Source: an uncultured Acidobacteriia bacterium (GTDB lineage Bacteria; Acidobacteriota; Terriglobia; Bryobacterales; Bryobacteraceae). Taken from it: a stretch of DNA of 36,621 bases. The notes beneath the pieces are model-generated. The model was given only the letters and a program-made list of their open reading frames with translations, ran no database searches and was not told where the DNA came from. The translations under genes and the position numbers were made by a program. Shown here piece after piece: positions 15,651 to 24,021 of this stretch (the first letter of the stretch is position 1; every line of letters begins with the position of its first letter). The stretch covers positions 1 through 36,621 of the forward strand of contig CAIRSA010000064.1 of assembly GCA_903881085.1 (NCBI GenBank), in the 5' to 3' direction.

Positions 15651-15679
15651 GTGGACAGGCGCATCGCCTGTCCTACCCT
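15651..15679. repeat. REP-like palindrome, family A, copy 2
   Basis: GTGGACAGGCGCATCGCCTG then TCCTACCCT. A perfect 9-base stem, GGACAGGCG/CGCCTGTCC (15653-15661 and 15665-15673), has a 3-base loop. It ends at the ureC stop codon and lies in the ureC-ureG gap. The same core (GGACAGGC, GCCTGTCC, TACCCT) recurs at 31137-31165, with a divergent member at 51-77. It may attenuate transcription into ureG or stabilise the ureABC mRNA 3' end. Confidence 0.85.
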
Positions 15680-17390
15680 AGAACAGGAAGTAGCGTTGGG
15701 CCAGGGGCAGCACGCTTGCGGGTTCGCAGGTGAGCAACTCGCCATCGGCGCGCACTTCGTATGTCTCCGCGTCCACTTCGATGTTGGGTGTGGCCGAGTT
15801 GTGGATCATGTCCTTCTTGCCCACGTTGCGGCAGTTTTTCACGGCCACGGCCCGCTTGCGGAACAGCTTGCCGATGCCTGCTTCGACGGAAGCCTGCGAA
15901 ACGAAGGTCACCGCGGTGGCCGCCGTCGCGCCTCCGAATGAGCCGAACATGGGCCGATAGATTACCGGCTGCGGCGTGGGGATCGATGCGTTGGCGTCGC
16001 CCATTACGCTCCAGGCGATGAAGCCGCCTTTGATGATCATCTCCGGCTTCACGCCAAACATGGCGGGCTTCCAGATGACGAGATCGGCGAGCTTGCCGGG
16101 TTCGATGGAGCCGACTTCGTGCGCGATGCCGTGGGCGATGGCGGGGTTGATCGTGTACTTGGCCACGTAACGGCGGACGCGTGTGTTGTCGTTGCGGGCG
16201 GAGTCCCCAGCGAGGGCACCGCGCTGCGTCTTCATCTTGTGTGCAGTTTGCCAGGTGCGCGTGACCACTTCGCCGATGCGGCCCATGGCTTGCGAATCGC
16301 TGGAGATCATGCTGAAGACGCCGAGGTCGTGCAGAATGTCTTCGGCGGCGATGGTCTCGGGGCGGATGCGGCTTTCGGCGAACGCCACGTCTTCCGGCAC
16401 CAATGGATTCAGGTGATGGCAGACCATCAACATGTCCAGGTGTTCAGCGATAGTATTGACGGTGTATGGCCGCGTGGGGTTCGTCGATGATGGCAGAATG
16501 TAGGGCAGCGCGGCGATGCGGATAATGTCGGGTGCGTGTCCGCCGCCTGCACCTTCGGTGTGATAGGTGTGGATGGTGCGGCCCGCGATGGCGGCGATGG
16601 TGTCTTCGACGAAGCCCGCTTCGTTGATGGTGTCGGTATGGATGGCCACCTGCACGTCCATGTCGTCGGCCACCTGCAGGCACGTGTCGATGGCGGCGGG
16701 CGTGGTGCCCCAGTCTTCATGCAGCTTCAGGCCGCAGGCGCCGGCGCGCACCTGTTCAGCGAGCGGCTCTTTGGTACTGGTGTTGCCTTTGCCGAGGAAG
16801 CCGAAGTTCATGGGCCATGCGTCGGCCGCTTCCATCATGCGGGCGAGGTTCCACGCGCCGGGCGTGCACGTGGTGGCGTTGGTGCCCGTGGCGGGGCCGG
16901 TGCCGCCGCCGATCATGGTGGTGATGCCGTTGGAAAGCGCTTCGTAGATCTGCTGCGGCGAGATGAAGTGGATGTGGCTATCGATGGCGCCAGCGGTGAC
17001 GATGGTGTTTTCGCCGGCGATGACTTCCGTAGATGCGCCGACGACGAGTTCGGGGTCGACGCCCTGCATCGTGTCGGGGTTGCCTGCTTTGCCGACCTTG
17101 ACGATGCGGCCATCGCGGATGCCGATGTCGCCTTTGACGATGCCCCAGTGATCGATGATGAGGGCGTTGGTAATGACGAGGTCGAGCGCTTTTTCGGCGC
17201 GCGTGGCGCGGGAGCTTTGGCCCATGCCGTCGCGAATGACCTTGCCGCCGCCAAAGGTGATTTCATCACCGGGGACGGCGAAGTCCTTTTCCACTTCGAT
17301 GACGAGCTCGGTGTCGGCGAGGCGGACGCGGTCGCCCGTGGTAGGGCCGAAGAGGTCGGCGTAGGTTCTTCTTGGTATGGAGAGGCTCAT
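15678..17390 (-). CDS. ureC: Urease alpha subunit UreC
   Basis: A 570-residue catalytic subunit hydrolysing urea to ammonia and carbamate with a dinuclear nickel centre. All ligands are visible: H139 and H141 in DSHIHF, the carbamylated lysine K222 in [10 protein letters not shown]251 in [12 protein letters not shown]277 in [11 protein letters not shown] and D365 in SSDSQAMGR. The mobile-flap cysteine and histidine are C324 and H325 (MVCHHLNP). The start ATG overlaps the ureB stop (ATGA). Full length, no anomaly. Confidence 0.98.
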   Translation of the reverse strand: MSLSIPRRTYADLFGPTTGDRVRLADTELVIEVEKDFAVPGDEITFGGGKVIRDGMGQSSRATRAEKALDLVITNALIIDHWGIVKGDIGIRDGRIVKVGKAGNPDTMQGVDPELVVGASTEVIAGENTIVTAGAIDSHIHFISPQQIYEALSNGITTMIGGGTGPATGTNATTCTPGAWNLARMMEAADAWPMNFGFLGKGNTSTKEPLAEQVRAGACGLKLHEDWGTTPAAIDTCLQVADDMDVQVAIHTDTINEAGFVEDTIAAIAGRTIHTYHTEGAGGGHAPDIIRIAALPYILPSSTNPTRPYTVNTIAEHLDMLMVCHHLNPLVPEDVAFAESRIRPETIAAEDILHDLGVFSMISSDSQAMGRIGEVVTRTWQTAHKMKTQRGALAGDSARNDNTRVRRYVAKYTINPAIAHGIAHEVGSIEPGKLADLVIWKPAMFGVKPEMIIKGGFIAWSVMGDANASIPTPQPVIYRPMFGSFGGATAATAVTFVSQASVEAGIGKLFRKRAVAVKNCRNVGKKDMIHNSATPNIEVDAETYEVRADGELLTCEPASVLPLAQRYFLF

Positions 17391-17686
17391 TGGTTTCCCT
17401 TTCCTTGGTGACCGAAGACGAGCTTTTCGCCGGCGAATTCGACGAGATTTACTTCCTTCTCTTCGCCCGGTTCAAAGCGGACGGAGGTGCCGGCGGGGAT
17501 GTTGAGGCGCATGCCCTTCGCGGCGGCGCGATCGAAGTGTAGAGCGTTGTTGACTTCGAAGAAGTGGTAGTGACTGCCCACTTGAACGGGGCGGTCAGCC
17601 GTGTGCTTCACTTTCAGCGTGACGGTTTTGCGGCCGATGTTGGCTTCGATGGGTTCGGCTTCGAGAAAGTATTCACCGGGTTTCAT
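17387..17686 (-). CDS. ureB: Urease beta subunit UreB
   Basis: A 99-residue structural subunit, opening with [20 protein letters not shown] and carrying the family block [20 protein letters not shown], then [19 protein letters not shown]. It is of the separate (non-fused) type. Its ATG directly follows the ureA TAA, and its TGA overlaps the ureC ATG, so ureA, ureB and ureC are translationally coupled. Confidence 0.97.
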   Translation of the reverse strand: MKPGEYFLEAEPIEANIGRKTVTLKVKHTADRPVQVGSHYHFFEVNNALHFDRAAAKGMRLNIPAGTSVRFEPGEEKEVNLVEFAGEKLVFGHQGKGNQ

Positions 17687-18001
17687 TTAGTGTGCGCCTC
17701 CTTGAATGGGGTCGTGGACGGTGACGAGTTTGGTGCCATCGGGGAATGTGGCTTCCACTTGCACTTCGTGGATCATCGCGCCGATGCCTTCCATGACGTC
17801 GTCAGCGGTGAGAATGGTTGCGCCGAGGGACATGATTTCGACGACGGTTTTGCCGTCGCGGGCCCATTCCAGAATGTCGGCCGTGATGATGGCGACGGCT
17901 TCGGGGTAGTTGAGTTTCAGGCCGCGGGCGCGCCGTTTGCGAGCCACGTCGGCGGCGACGTAGATCATGAGCCGCTCTTGCTCCCGTTGTGTCAGGTGCA
18001 T
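17687..18001 (-). CDS. ureA: Urease gamma subunit UreA
   Basis: A 104-residue structural subunit, slightly longer than the common 100. The family blocks are [41 protein letters not shown], and the C-terminal [27 protein letters not shown] is 11 bases before the ATG, a slightly long spacing. It follows ureD by 19 bases and starts the structural genes. Confidence 0.97.
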   Translation of the reverse strand: MHLTQREQERLMIYVAADVARKRRARGLKLNYPEAVAIITADILEWARDGKTVVEIMSLGATILTADDVMEGIGAMIHEVQVEATFPDGTKLVTVHDPIQGGAH

Positions 18002-18020
18002 GTTTGGGGGATCTCCTTCG

Positions 18021-18905
18021 TTAATATATTTTTCTTGGGGGAACGCTTTCCACGCCGGTGATTGCTACGCGGGCGGCCTTCCAGAATTCAACCAATGTCT
18101 TGTGAACGTAACAACTGCTGGTGCTCAAGCCGCGGACGACGATGCCATCCGATGCGAGCATGCTTGCGCCCCAGACTGTGTCGCCGGGGCTGGTGTGTTG
18201 CTTTGCGATTTCGTTGAGCGTGTTTTCCAGTTCGCGCCAGAAGGCTGGCGGGCGGCCCTGCTGCGCGGCGCAGAGGCTGGCCGTATGCGTGTAGCGATGC
18301 ATGCGCGCCATGGCGACCGGGTTGCGGCGCTGCGGTTCCAGTACATAATCTTCTCGCATGATCGGGCGCTGGACGGCGTAGACTTCGGACTTCACGCTGA
18401 GGCGTTCGAAGGCGAAGCGCTCGCCGGAGGCTTGGCGGCCGGGGGCCAGCATCTCCCACCAGAATAATGTTGCGCCGGTGCCCAAATGAATTTCCGTGCG
18501 CTGGCGGTGGCGCGAGTTGGCGAAGGGGATCACTGCGTCAGGCAGGTATTCGAGCATGGCGTTGTCGCCGACGGTAAAGTTCGTATGTTGTTCGGAGTCT
18601 TCCGAACCGGCGCGGTGGCGGTAGAGGCGCGTGGCTCCCGTGGTGGTGAGTTGGGCTGCGGCGCCGGGCTTCAGTTCCACATCGAGCAGGAGTTTGTCGC
18701 CTGCGAGTACGCCTCCAGAGACGTTGTTGAGATGCACAAGGGCGCCGGCGTTGGGCAGTTCGAATGCGCGCACGATTTTCCACGGCGGGTCTTGCCGCAG
18801 GACGCGGAATTGTTCGCGGCTGAAGCGGAGGCTTAGCTGATGAACAGGCGTGTCTCGATGGAGCCGTGGCGCATCGACGCCAACTCCGGATACGGACTGA
18901 AGCAC
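18021..18905 (-). CDS. ureD: Urease accessory protein UreD
   Basis: A 294-residue scaffold protein that, with UreF and UreG, forms the nickel-insertion complex. Family landmarks are [23 protein letters not shown], the [10 protein letters not shown] block and the [11 protein letters not shown] segment. There is no ATG near the conserved start, so I chose the GTG at 18905, preceded by AGGAGG four bases upstream on the minus strand. The frame is open much further (to 19349), but that part only shadows ureF. The ureF end overlaps the ureD start by 73 bases, so the genes are coupled. Confidence 0.88.
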   Translation of the reverse strand: MLQSVSGVGVDAPRLHRDTPVHQLSLRFSREQFRVLRQDPPWKIVRAFELPNAGALVHLNNVSGGVLAGDKLLLDVELKPGAAAQLTTTGATRLYRHRAGSEDSEQHTNFTVGDNAMLEYLPDAVIPFANSRHRQRTEIHLGTGATLFWWEMLAPGRQASGERFAFERLSVKSEVYAVQRPIMREDYVLEPQRRNPVAMARMHRYTHTASLCAAQQGRPPAFWRELENTLNEIAKQHTSPGDTVWGASMLASDGIVVRGLSTSSCYVHKTLVEFWKAARVAITGVESVPPRKIY

Positions 18906-19552
18906 GTAGCCTCCTCGGAAAATGATACGCGGACGATGGCCGGTTTTAGGTTCCATAGAATGCGTCCGGCGGCGGCCTGGCCGAGCGGCATGAGGCGCTG
19001 GCAGGCGGAGATGAGGCCGGTGATGGATTGGTTGACGTAGGCCATGGCGACCGTGTTGATGGGGATTTGGAAGGCCGCGCCTGCGGCTCCGAATGCAATG
19101 GGGTAATGCAGGTTTGGTTCGATGATGGGTTGGGCGGTGACGTTGTTGACGAGGTCGGCGAAGCGGCGGCCGAGTTTCAGGCTGGCCTCGCGGGATTCGC
19201 GGGCGAGTTTGCGGGCGCTGAGTTCGCGGGTTAGATCCTGAAGGGTGGGGGCAAACGTGGGGACGGAGCAAGCTCCCGCCCCCAGTTTGCGCGGTGCCGT
19301 GTTTGAGCAGTTCCATGCGCGGCGCACGAAGGTGGATTCTAGGGCGCAATTTTCTTCCAGGTACGCGGCGAGGAAGTCTTCGAGGTTGGCGGCCGTCAGG
19401 ATGCCTTCGTCGGCCAGTGTTTCCAGGCCGTAGGAGTGGGCAGCGCTGCCGATGGGTAGAGCTGAATCGGCCAAATGGAGCAGGCGGAGAAGGGCGATGT
19501 CCTCCATGAGAGTAATGGAGGCGACGTCGTTCAACGGGGAGTCATCAGGCAT
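18833..19552 (-). CDS. ureF: Urease accessory protein UreF with an in-frame repeat insert
   Basis: A 239-residue helical accessory protein. The N-terminal [24 protein letters not shown] block, [10 protein letters not shown], and [12 protein letters not shown] identify it. ATG 19552 is preferred to a TTG at 19591; ATG 19507 is another option. Residues about 88-101 ([13 protein letters not shown]) are encoded by a copy of the family B palindromic repeat (19252-19289), inserted in frame between the acidic helix of the N-terminal part and the [18 protein letters not shown] helix. The gene remains open, so it is probably functional with a loop extension. It is the first gene of ureFDABCG, 68 bases after a DUF1592 gene on the same strand, and may be co-transcribed with it. 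Confidence 0.92.
   Translation of the reverse strand: MPDDSPLNDVASITLMEDIALLRLLHLADSALPIGSAAHSYGLETLADEGILTAANLEDFLAAYLEENCALESTFVRRAWNCSNTAPRKLGAGACSVPTFAPTLQDLTRELSARKLARESREASLKLGRRFADLVNNVTAQPIIEPNLHYPIAFGAAGAAFQIPINTVAMAYVNQSITGLISACQRLMPLGQAAAGRILWNLKPAIVRVSFSEEATCFSPYPELASMRHGSIETRLFIS
19252..19289. repeat. REP-like palindrome, family B, copy 2 (inside ureF)
   Basis: CAAACGTGGGGACGGAGC, loop AA, GCTCCCGCCCCCAGTTTG. It differs from the copy at 14849-14886 by a T to G change in the left arm and a T to C change in the right arm. It lies entirely within the ureF reading frame and contributes about 13 residues without a stop or frameshift. Confidence 0.85.
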
Positions 19553-19620
19553 CGCGTGGCGGTCATCCTTTTCCGTTTTGCGACGTGGCAAATGTAATTG
19601 ACCAGCTTACCATTTTGCGC

Positions 19621-22047
19621 TCACTTGGAGCGGAATGTTTCGCTTGTAATCACCAGTTCCAGCAGGTCGCGCAGGCCGTTGCCTTTGCGGGCGGACTCCG
19701 CGAGCAGCTTGTCGATGCCGGGGCGGTCGGAGGCTTCCATGCGGCGGCCGCAGCCGTAGGTGAGCAGTTGGGTGATGAGGGCGCGGGCGAAGTCGGTTTG
19801 GCTGACGAGCAGGCCTTTCTTGAATGTCACCACATCAGCGAAGGTCTGTCCGTTGGGGAGTTCACCGGAGGCATCGATGGCTGTGCCGTTGGGGTACTTT
19901 GTGCGCCAGCCGCCGATGGGGTCGAAGTTTTCGAGCGCGAAGCCCGGCGGGTCGATGCGTTGATGGCAACTCATGCACGCCGCGCTTTCACGATGCTTGG
20001 TGAGGATTTCGCGGATCGATTTTGCGCCGCGCACGTCGGGGTCGATGGGCGGTACGTTGTCGGGCGGTGGTGGTGGCGGTGTGCCGAAGATGTTTTCGAG
20101 GACCCACACGCCGCGCGTGACTGGCGATGTTTCTATGCCGTTGGCGGAGACGGTGAGCACGCTGCCCTGGCCGAGCAGGCCGCCGCGGCGCGGGTCACTG
20201 ATCTTTACTTCGCGGAACTGTTCGCCGCCTACCGAGTTCATGCCGGCGTCCATGCCGTAGAGGCGGGCCAGCGGCTTGTTCAAGAACGTGAATGTGGAGT
20301 CGAGGAAGTTTGCGATCGAAAGATTCTTGTTGAGAAGCGCGCTGGTGAACATACGCGTTTCGGTGAGCATGGCCTCTTTCAAATCGTGCGTATAGAAGTT
20401 GCCGAAGTGGTCGCGATCAGGCGGCATGTCGCCCAGGCTGCGCAGGTTCAGCCAGCTGTTGAGGAAGTCGTCGACGAAGGCTTTGCTTTTTTCGTGGGCC
20501 AGCATGCGACGCGTTTGGGCCAATAAAACCGGGGTGTTGAGCAGGTCGCCGGATTGCGCGGCGCGCAGCAGTTCGGCGTCGGGCATGGTAGACCAGAGGA
20601 AGTATGAGAGACGCGAGGCGAGGGCATAGGGCGTGAGTTTCTTGTTCGCGTCCTCCGGCAGGTAGATAAATGCGGGCGAGCAGAGCACGGCTTTGAGGCC
20701 GTCTTTCATGGCTTCCAATGGCACGGCGCCCTGGCGGGTGCGTGTGTTCACAACGGCCATTGCGCGGTCCACTTCTTCGGTTGTGGCCGGACGGCGGTAA
20801 GCACGGGTGGCGAAGCGTTCGATGATTTCGCGAGTGCGTGTGGCGTCAAACGGGCGGTTGCCGAGTATGGCTTGTTGCGGGGTGGGTGGCCACTGCTCAA
20901 CGAGTGGTCCGCGCACTTTCACTTCATGAATGCGGATTTGCGGAAGGAAGCCGTACTTCAACAGATGCGGGCGCGCGGGGCGGATTCCGGGCGTGAAGTT
21001 GCGTTGATCTGCGGGCAGCAGATTGCGGTATCTGTTCAGAATGCGATTGAACGAATTGCGACCATCGGCGTTGCCATTGGGGAAGGTGAAGCGCGGCGAG
21101 TAGCCGGCGTCGAGCCGGACGCGGAAGGTGTGCCATTCGGGGCCTTTGTCGCCAAGGGTCACTTCGCCGAGTTTGGGTTGAAGCGGTTGCTCGTGGTGGA
21201 GTGCGCCGACCTTCGCGCTGCCGGGCACTAGCCCCAAGCGGAACGGGGCGTCTGGATCCATGCCGAACATCTTTGGGTCGTAGGGATGCTTGCGGTTGAC
21301 GGCTTCGACCTTCACCTGAATTTCGTAGAAGCCATCGACCGGCACTCCTTCAGCGAAGGCGTAGAGTGGGCCGTAGGCGCCTTCCTCATGGACGGTGTGT
21401 GGCGTCTCATAGAGGATCATGAACTTCTGGTCAAAGATGGCCTTGTGGGCGTAGTCGAGTTCGGGCTGCTGGCGGAAGGGGCCGGTGAAGGTCCATGTGC
21501 GGGGCTCGGGCTTGGTGGTTGTGCGGAAGGCTTTGTCTACGATTTGCGTGGCGGCGTCGAGGTATTGCTCGAGCAGGTAGCCGGAGGTTTTCAACGTGTC
21601 GCCGGTGTTGTCCATGTGGCCATTCATCTGGTCGCGCGGGAAGCGCGAGGCTGGGTCGAACATAGACATGTTCATGGCGAACAGGTCGCCGATGGTGTTG
21701 AGGTATTCGCGCTTGTTCATGCGGCGCAGAATGGTGTGGCCTTCGGTGCTGGCGAAGGCGGCCTGGCCGTCGGCCACAAGCTTCGTGAGTGCGTCGATCG
21801 CGGCGCGGAGTTCTTCGGGTGGTGGCTGTTTGGCACTGCGAGGGGGCATGGTGCCGGCGTTCATGCGGTCGAGCGCGGAGCGGAGCAGGTATAGTGTGTC
21901 GGCATCACGGACGGGGAGGCGGAGTTGGTCGAAGCGGCGGTCGGCGGCCTGGCGTTTTTCGCCGTGGCAGCTTTCGCAGTAGGTGGCTAGGAAGGGCGGC
22001 TGGGCTTGGGCTGGGATGGAGAGTGCTAGGAGGAGGAACAGCTTCAT
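19621..22047 (-). CDS. DUF1592/DUF1588 cytochrome-type protein with central insert (pair 2)
   Basis: An 808-residue exported protein from the ATG at 22047 (MKLFLLLALSIPAQA signal). Haem-binding CxxCH motifs: C24/C27/H28 (PSD1-like) and C691/C694/H695 before QRIDPPGFALENFDPIGGW. Other blocks: DUF1587 near EYLNTIGDLFAMN, DUF1592 with LASRLSYFLWSTMPD, DUF1588 with the proline run after LENIFGT, DUF1585 at the end. It is about 200 residues longer than its paralogue at 1401 owing to an insert between DUF1587 and DUF1595 that may be a carbohydrate-binding-like beta domain. Its ATG overlaps the stop of the DUF1552 gene as TGATG. Confidence 0.88.
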   Translation of the reverse strand: MKLFLLLALSIPAQAQPPFLATYCESCHGEKRQAADRRFDQLRLPVRDADTLYLLRSALDRMNAGTMPPRSAKQPPPEELRAAIDALTKLVADGQAAFASTEGHTILRRMNKREYLNTIGDLFAMNMSMFDPASRFPRDQMNGHMDNTGDTLKTSGYLLEQYLDAATQIVDKAFRTTTKPEPRTWTFTGPFRQQPELDYAHKAIFDQKFMILYETPHTVHEEGAYGPLYAFAEGVPVDGFYEIQVKVEAVNRKHPYDPKMFGMDPDAPFRLGLVPGSAKVGALHHEQPLQPKLGEVTLGDKGPEWHTFRVRLDAGYSPRFTFPNGNADGRNSFNRILNRYRNLLPADQRNFTPGIRPARPHLLKYGFLPQIRIHEVKVRGPLVEQWPPTPQQAILGNRPFDATRTREIIERFATRAYRRPATTEEVDRAMAVVNTRTRQGAVPLEAMKDGLKAVLCSPAFIYLPEDANKKLTPYALASRLSYFLWSTMPDAELLRAAQSGDLLNTPVLLAQTRRMLAHEKSKAFVDDFLNSWLNLRSLGDMPPDRDHFGNFYTHDLKEAMLTETRMFTSALLNKNLSIANFLDSTFTFLNKPLARLYGMDAGMNSVGGEQFREVKISDPRRGGLLGQGSVLTVSANGIETSPVTRGVWVLENIFGTPPPPPPDNVPPIDPDVRGAKSIREILTKHRESAACMSCHQRIDPPGFALENFDPIGGWRTKYPNGTAIDASGELPNGQTFADVVTFKKGLLVSQTDFARALITQLLTYGCGRRMEASDRPGIDKLLAESARKGNGLRDLLELVITSETFRSK

Positions 22048-23288
22048 CAGGCCGTCTCCAGGCCGCGTAGGGTTGAGGTGCCGGTGCCGAAGCGGGAGAC
22101 TTCCAGGCCGAACCGCTGAAGAATGGACACGTAGAGGTTGCACAATGGGGCGCGGGTTGTGAAGGCCTTGTATTCGCCGTGGCGGAAGCCGCCGCCGGCG
22201 AGGATGATGGGCAGGTTCAGGTTGGTGTGGGCGTTGCCGTTGCCCATGCCGCTGCCGAAGAGGACCATGGTGTGGTCGAGTAGCGTGCCGCTTTCATCGT
22301 CAGTCGATTTCAGTTTCGCGAGGAAGCGCGCGAACTGTTCCATCTGATAGCGTTCGAGCTTCACCAGCAGGTCGATGTTTTCCTGCACCTGGCCGTGGTG
22401 CGAGAGCGCGTGGTAGTCGCGGCGCACACCGAGCACGGAGGCTTCGAAGCCGCCGGCGATTTCAAGTGTGGCGATGCGCGTGGAATCGGTCTGCAGGGCG
22501 AGGGCGATCAAATCGTAGAGCACCGGGATGTCGTTCACTAGGCCTCGGTTTTCGGGCTCTTGCATGCCGGGCTTGGGCTTGGGAACGTTGGCCCATTTCT
22601 GGCGTAGTTGGATGCGCACTTCCACGTCGCGCACGGAGGCGAAGTATTCGTCGAGCTTGTCCTGATCGCGGCGGCCGAGGTTGCGGCGGAGCGCGACGGC
22701 ATCGCCTTGCACTGCGTCGAGGATGGAGCCTTGCAGGCGCAGGTTGTCTTTGGCTTGTTCTTTGGTGCTGCTCAAATCGTCGACGAAGAGTTTGCGGAAC
22801 AGTTCTCGCGGGCCTTGCACGGGCGGGATGCGCGTGCCGCTGCGATTCCAGCACATCATGCAGCCGCCGTGGAGACCGTCTTCAGAGCCTACCGCGAGGG
22901 AGGGGAAGCGGGTGATGCCACCGATGGATTCGGCGGCGCGCTGATCGATGCTGATGTTGCCATCGGGCATGCCTTTGGCGTCGACGCTGCGCACGCCGCT
23001 TAAGAATGAGTGCACGGCGAAGTGGCCGCCTTTGACGCCATGATCGAGGCCGGAGAAGAGCGTGAGGTCTTTGCGATGCGGCGCTAGGGGTTCGAGCAGC
23101 TGCGGCAGGTCGTAATCGCGGCCGGTGGCTTTCGGGAAGAACATTGCCGAGTAGAAGCCGAACGCATTGCCGATGCAGACCATGCGGATGGGGCGCTTCG
23201 AATTTGCGGCGAGCGATTCAAACCACGGGAGGGCGAGCGTAACTCCGACTCCACGCAGGAAATTGCGGCGGCTGGCAAGATGAGACAT
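22047..23288 (-). CDS. DUF1552 domain protein, Tat-exported (pair 2)
   Basis: A 413-residue DUF1552 protein with a twin-arginine signal (ASRRNFLRGVGVTLALPWFE, residues 5-24). Later blocks are the FSGLDHGVKGGHFAVHSFLSG segment and LFGSGMGNGNAHTNLNLPII near the end. The ATG at 23288 has GGAG six bases upstream; a longer open frame to 23333 has no such support. Here DUF1552 comes first and the DUF1592 gene second, the reverse of pair 1. Function unknown. Confidence 0.88.
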   Translation of the reverse strand: MSHLASRRNFLRGVGVTLALPWFESLAANSKRPIRMVCIGNAFGFYSAMFFPKATGRDYDLPQLLEPLAPHRKDLTLFSGLDHGVKGGHFAVHSFLSGVRSVDAKGMPDGNISIDQRAAESIGGITRFPSLAVGSEDGLHGGCMMCWNRSGTRIPPVQGPRELFRKLFVDDLSSTKEQAKDNLRLQGSILDAVQGDAVALRRNLGRRDQDKLDEYFASVRDVEVRIQLRQKWANVPKPKPGMQEPENRGLVNDIPVLYDLIALALQTDSTRIATLEIAGGFEASVLGVRRDYHALSHHGQVQENIDLLVKLERYQMEQFARFLAKLKSTDDESGTLLDHTMVLFGSGMGNGNAHTNLNLPIILAGGGFRHGEYKAFTTRAPLCNLYVSILQRFGLEVSRFGTGTSTLRGLETA

Positions 23289-23343
23289 TGGTTTCTCCGG
23301 TGTGACTAGGATATCGTATGTTTTCGGTTTCATGGAGGGGCTG

Positions 23344-23772
23344 ATGCGAATATTTCCGATGGCGATTGCCGTGATGGCCTGGGGAATGGCGCAGAGCGAT
23401 ACGGTGTATCCGGTGAAAGATGTTGTTCAATTCGTGGTCGACAGGTTGGATGTGACTTCGTTCCCATCATCGATTGGTCCGCGACGAGAAAAGAACAAGA
23501 CCTCGTTCAAGGATTACGGGTTTACGAAGCGGGAAATCAAAGGCAATGAGGTGGTCCTGGAGGAAGAAGGTGGGGGCTGGAAGTTCACCGTTGCCGTGTT
23601 GAAGCGGAGCGATCAAGGCATTCTTGTTTGCATTGCCGACAGGGCGGTGAATGGCGGCAGTTACAATACGCAGGGACCGCTTTTCCTGGTAAGGAAAGAC
23701 GGGAAGAGCCTGCTGAGATGGGATGGCCGGGAGGCGCCGGAAGTGAAGGAATGCCCGAAGTATCCGTATTGA
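23344..23772 (+). CDS. Small exported protein of unknown function
   Basis: A 142-residue protein from the ATG at 23344, which has GGAGG five bases upstream. A signal peptide (MRIFPMAIAVMAWGMAQ) is followed by a soluble domain with VYPVKDVVQFVVDRLDVTSF, an SFKDYGFTKREIKGNEVVLEE segment and WKFTVAVLKRSDQGILVCIAD. It ends with WDGREAPEVKECPKYPY. Composition and strand pattern suggest a single folded periplasmic domain. No family recognised. It is divergent from the DUF1552 gene, with a 55-base gap. Confidence 0.75.
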   Translation: MRIFPMAIAVMAWGMAQSDTVYPVKDVVQFVVDRLDVTSFPSSIGPRREKNKTSFKDYGFTKREIKGNEVVLEEEGGGWKFTVAVLKRSDQGILVCIADRAVNGGSYNTQGPLFLVRKDGKSLLRWDGREAPEVKECPKYPY

Positions 23773-23792
23773 CTATTACGGGAGTTCCGTGA

Positions 23793-23879
23793 GGGGACAG
23801 GCACCAGTGTCCGCGCGCTTCCTCCTTCGTTCTTCGAGCTTCGGCGGACAAGTCGCTTGGGACACGTGTACCTGTCCCC
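23793..23879. repeat. MITE/REP-like element with 21-base terminal inverted repeats
   Basis: The ends GGGGACAGGCACCAGTGTCC (23793) and the facing GGGACACGTGTACCTGTCCC (23859-23878) form an imperfect inverted repeat, with 9 of the outermost 9 positions paired. The about 45-base centre has its own symmetry. The GGGGACAGG tip resembles repeats associated with Y1/REP-type transposases in acidobacteria (from memory) and shares GGACAGG with family A. It lies in the 249-base gap before gnd, and could terminate the upstream transcript. The rest of that gap holds the gnd leader. Confidence 0.65.
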
Positions 23880-24021
23880 GAAGCGCTGGCGTCGTTTAGC
23901 GAAGGATCGCGGGATTTCATGGAACAATTGTTGTATCCTGAAGACGTCTAGTACCTTCGAGCCTCTGCTTCCTCAAACTAGGGCGGCATGAAGGCATTAT
24001 TCATTCATAGAAGGAGCCATT

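Noticed and set aside
16536..17411. A 291-codon open frame antisense to ureC
   Set aside because: ureC has all catalytic residues; the opposite product is Gly/Val/Asp/Ala-rich with no domain pattern.
18906..19349. Upstream extension of ureD through ureF
   Set aside because: It only shadows ureF in another frame and precedes the conserved UreD N-terminus; the GTG at 18905 with AGGAGG is better.
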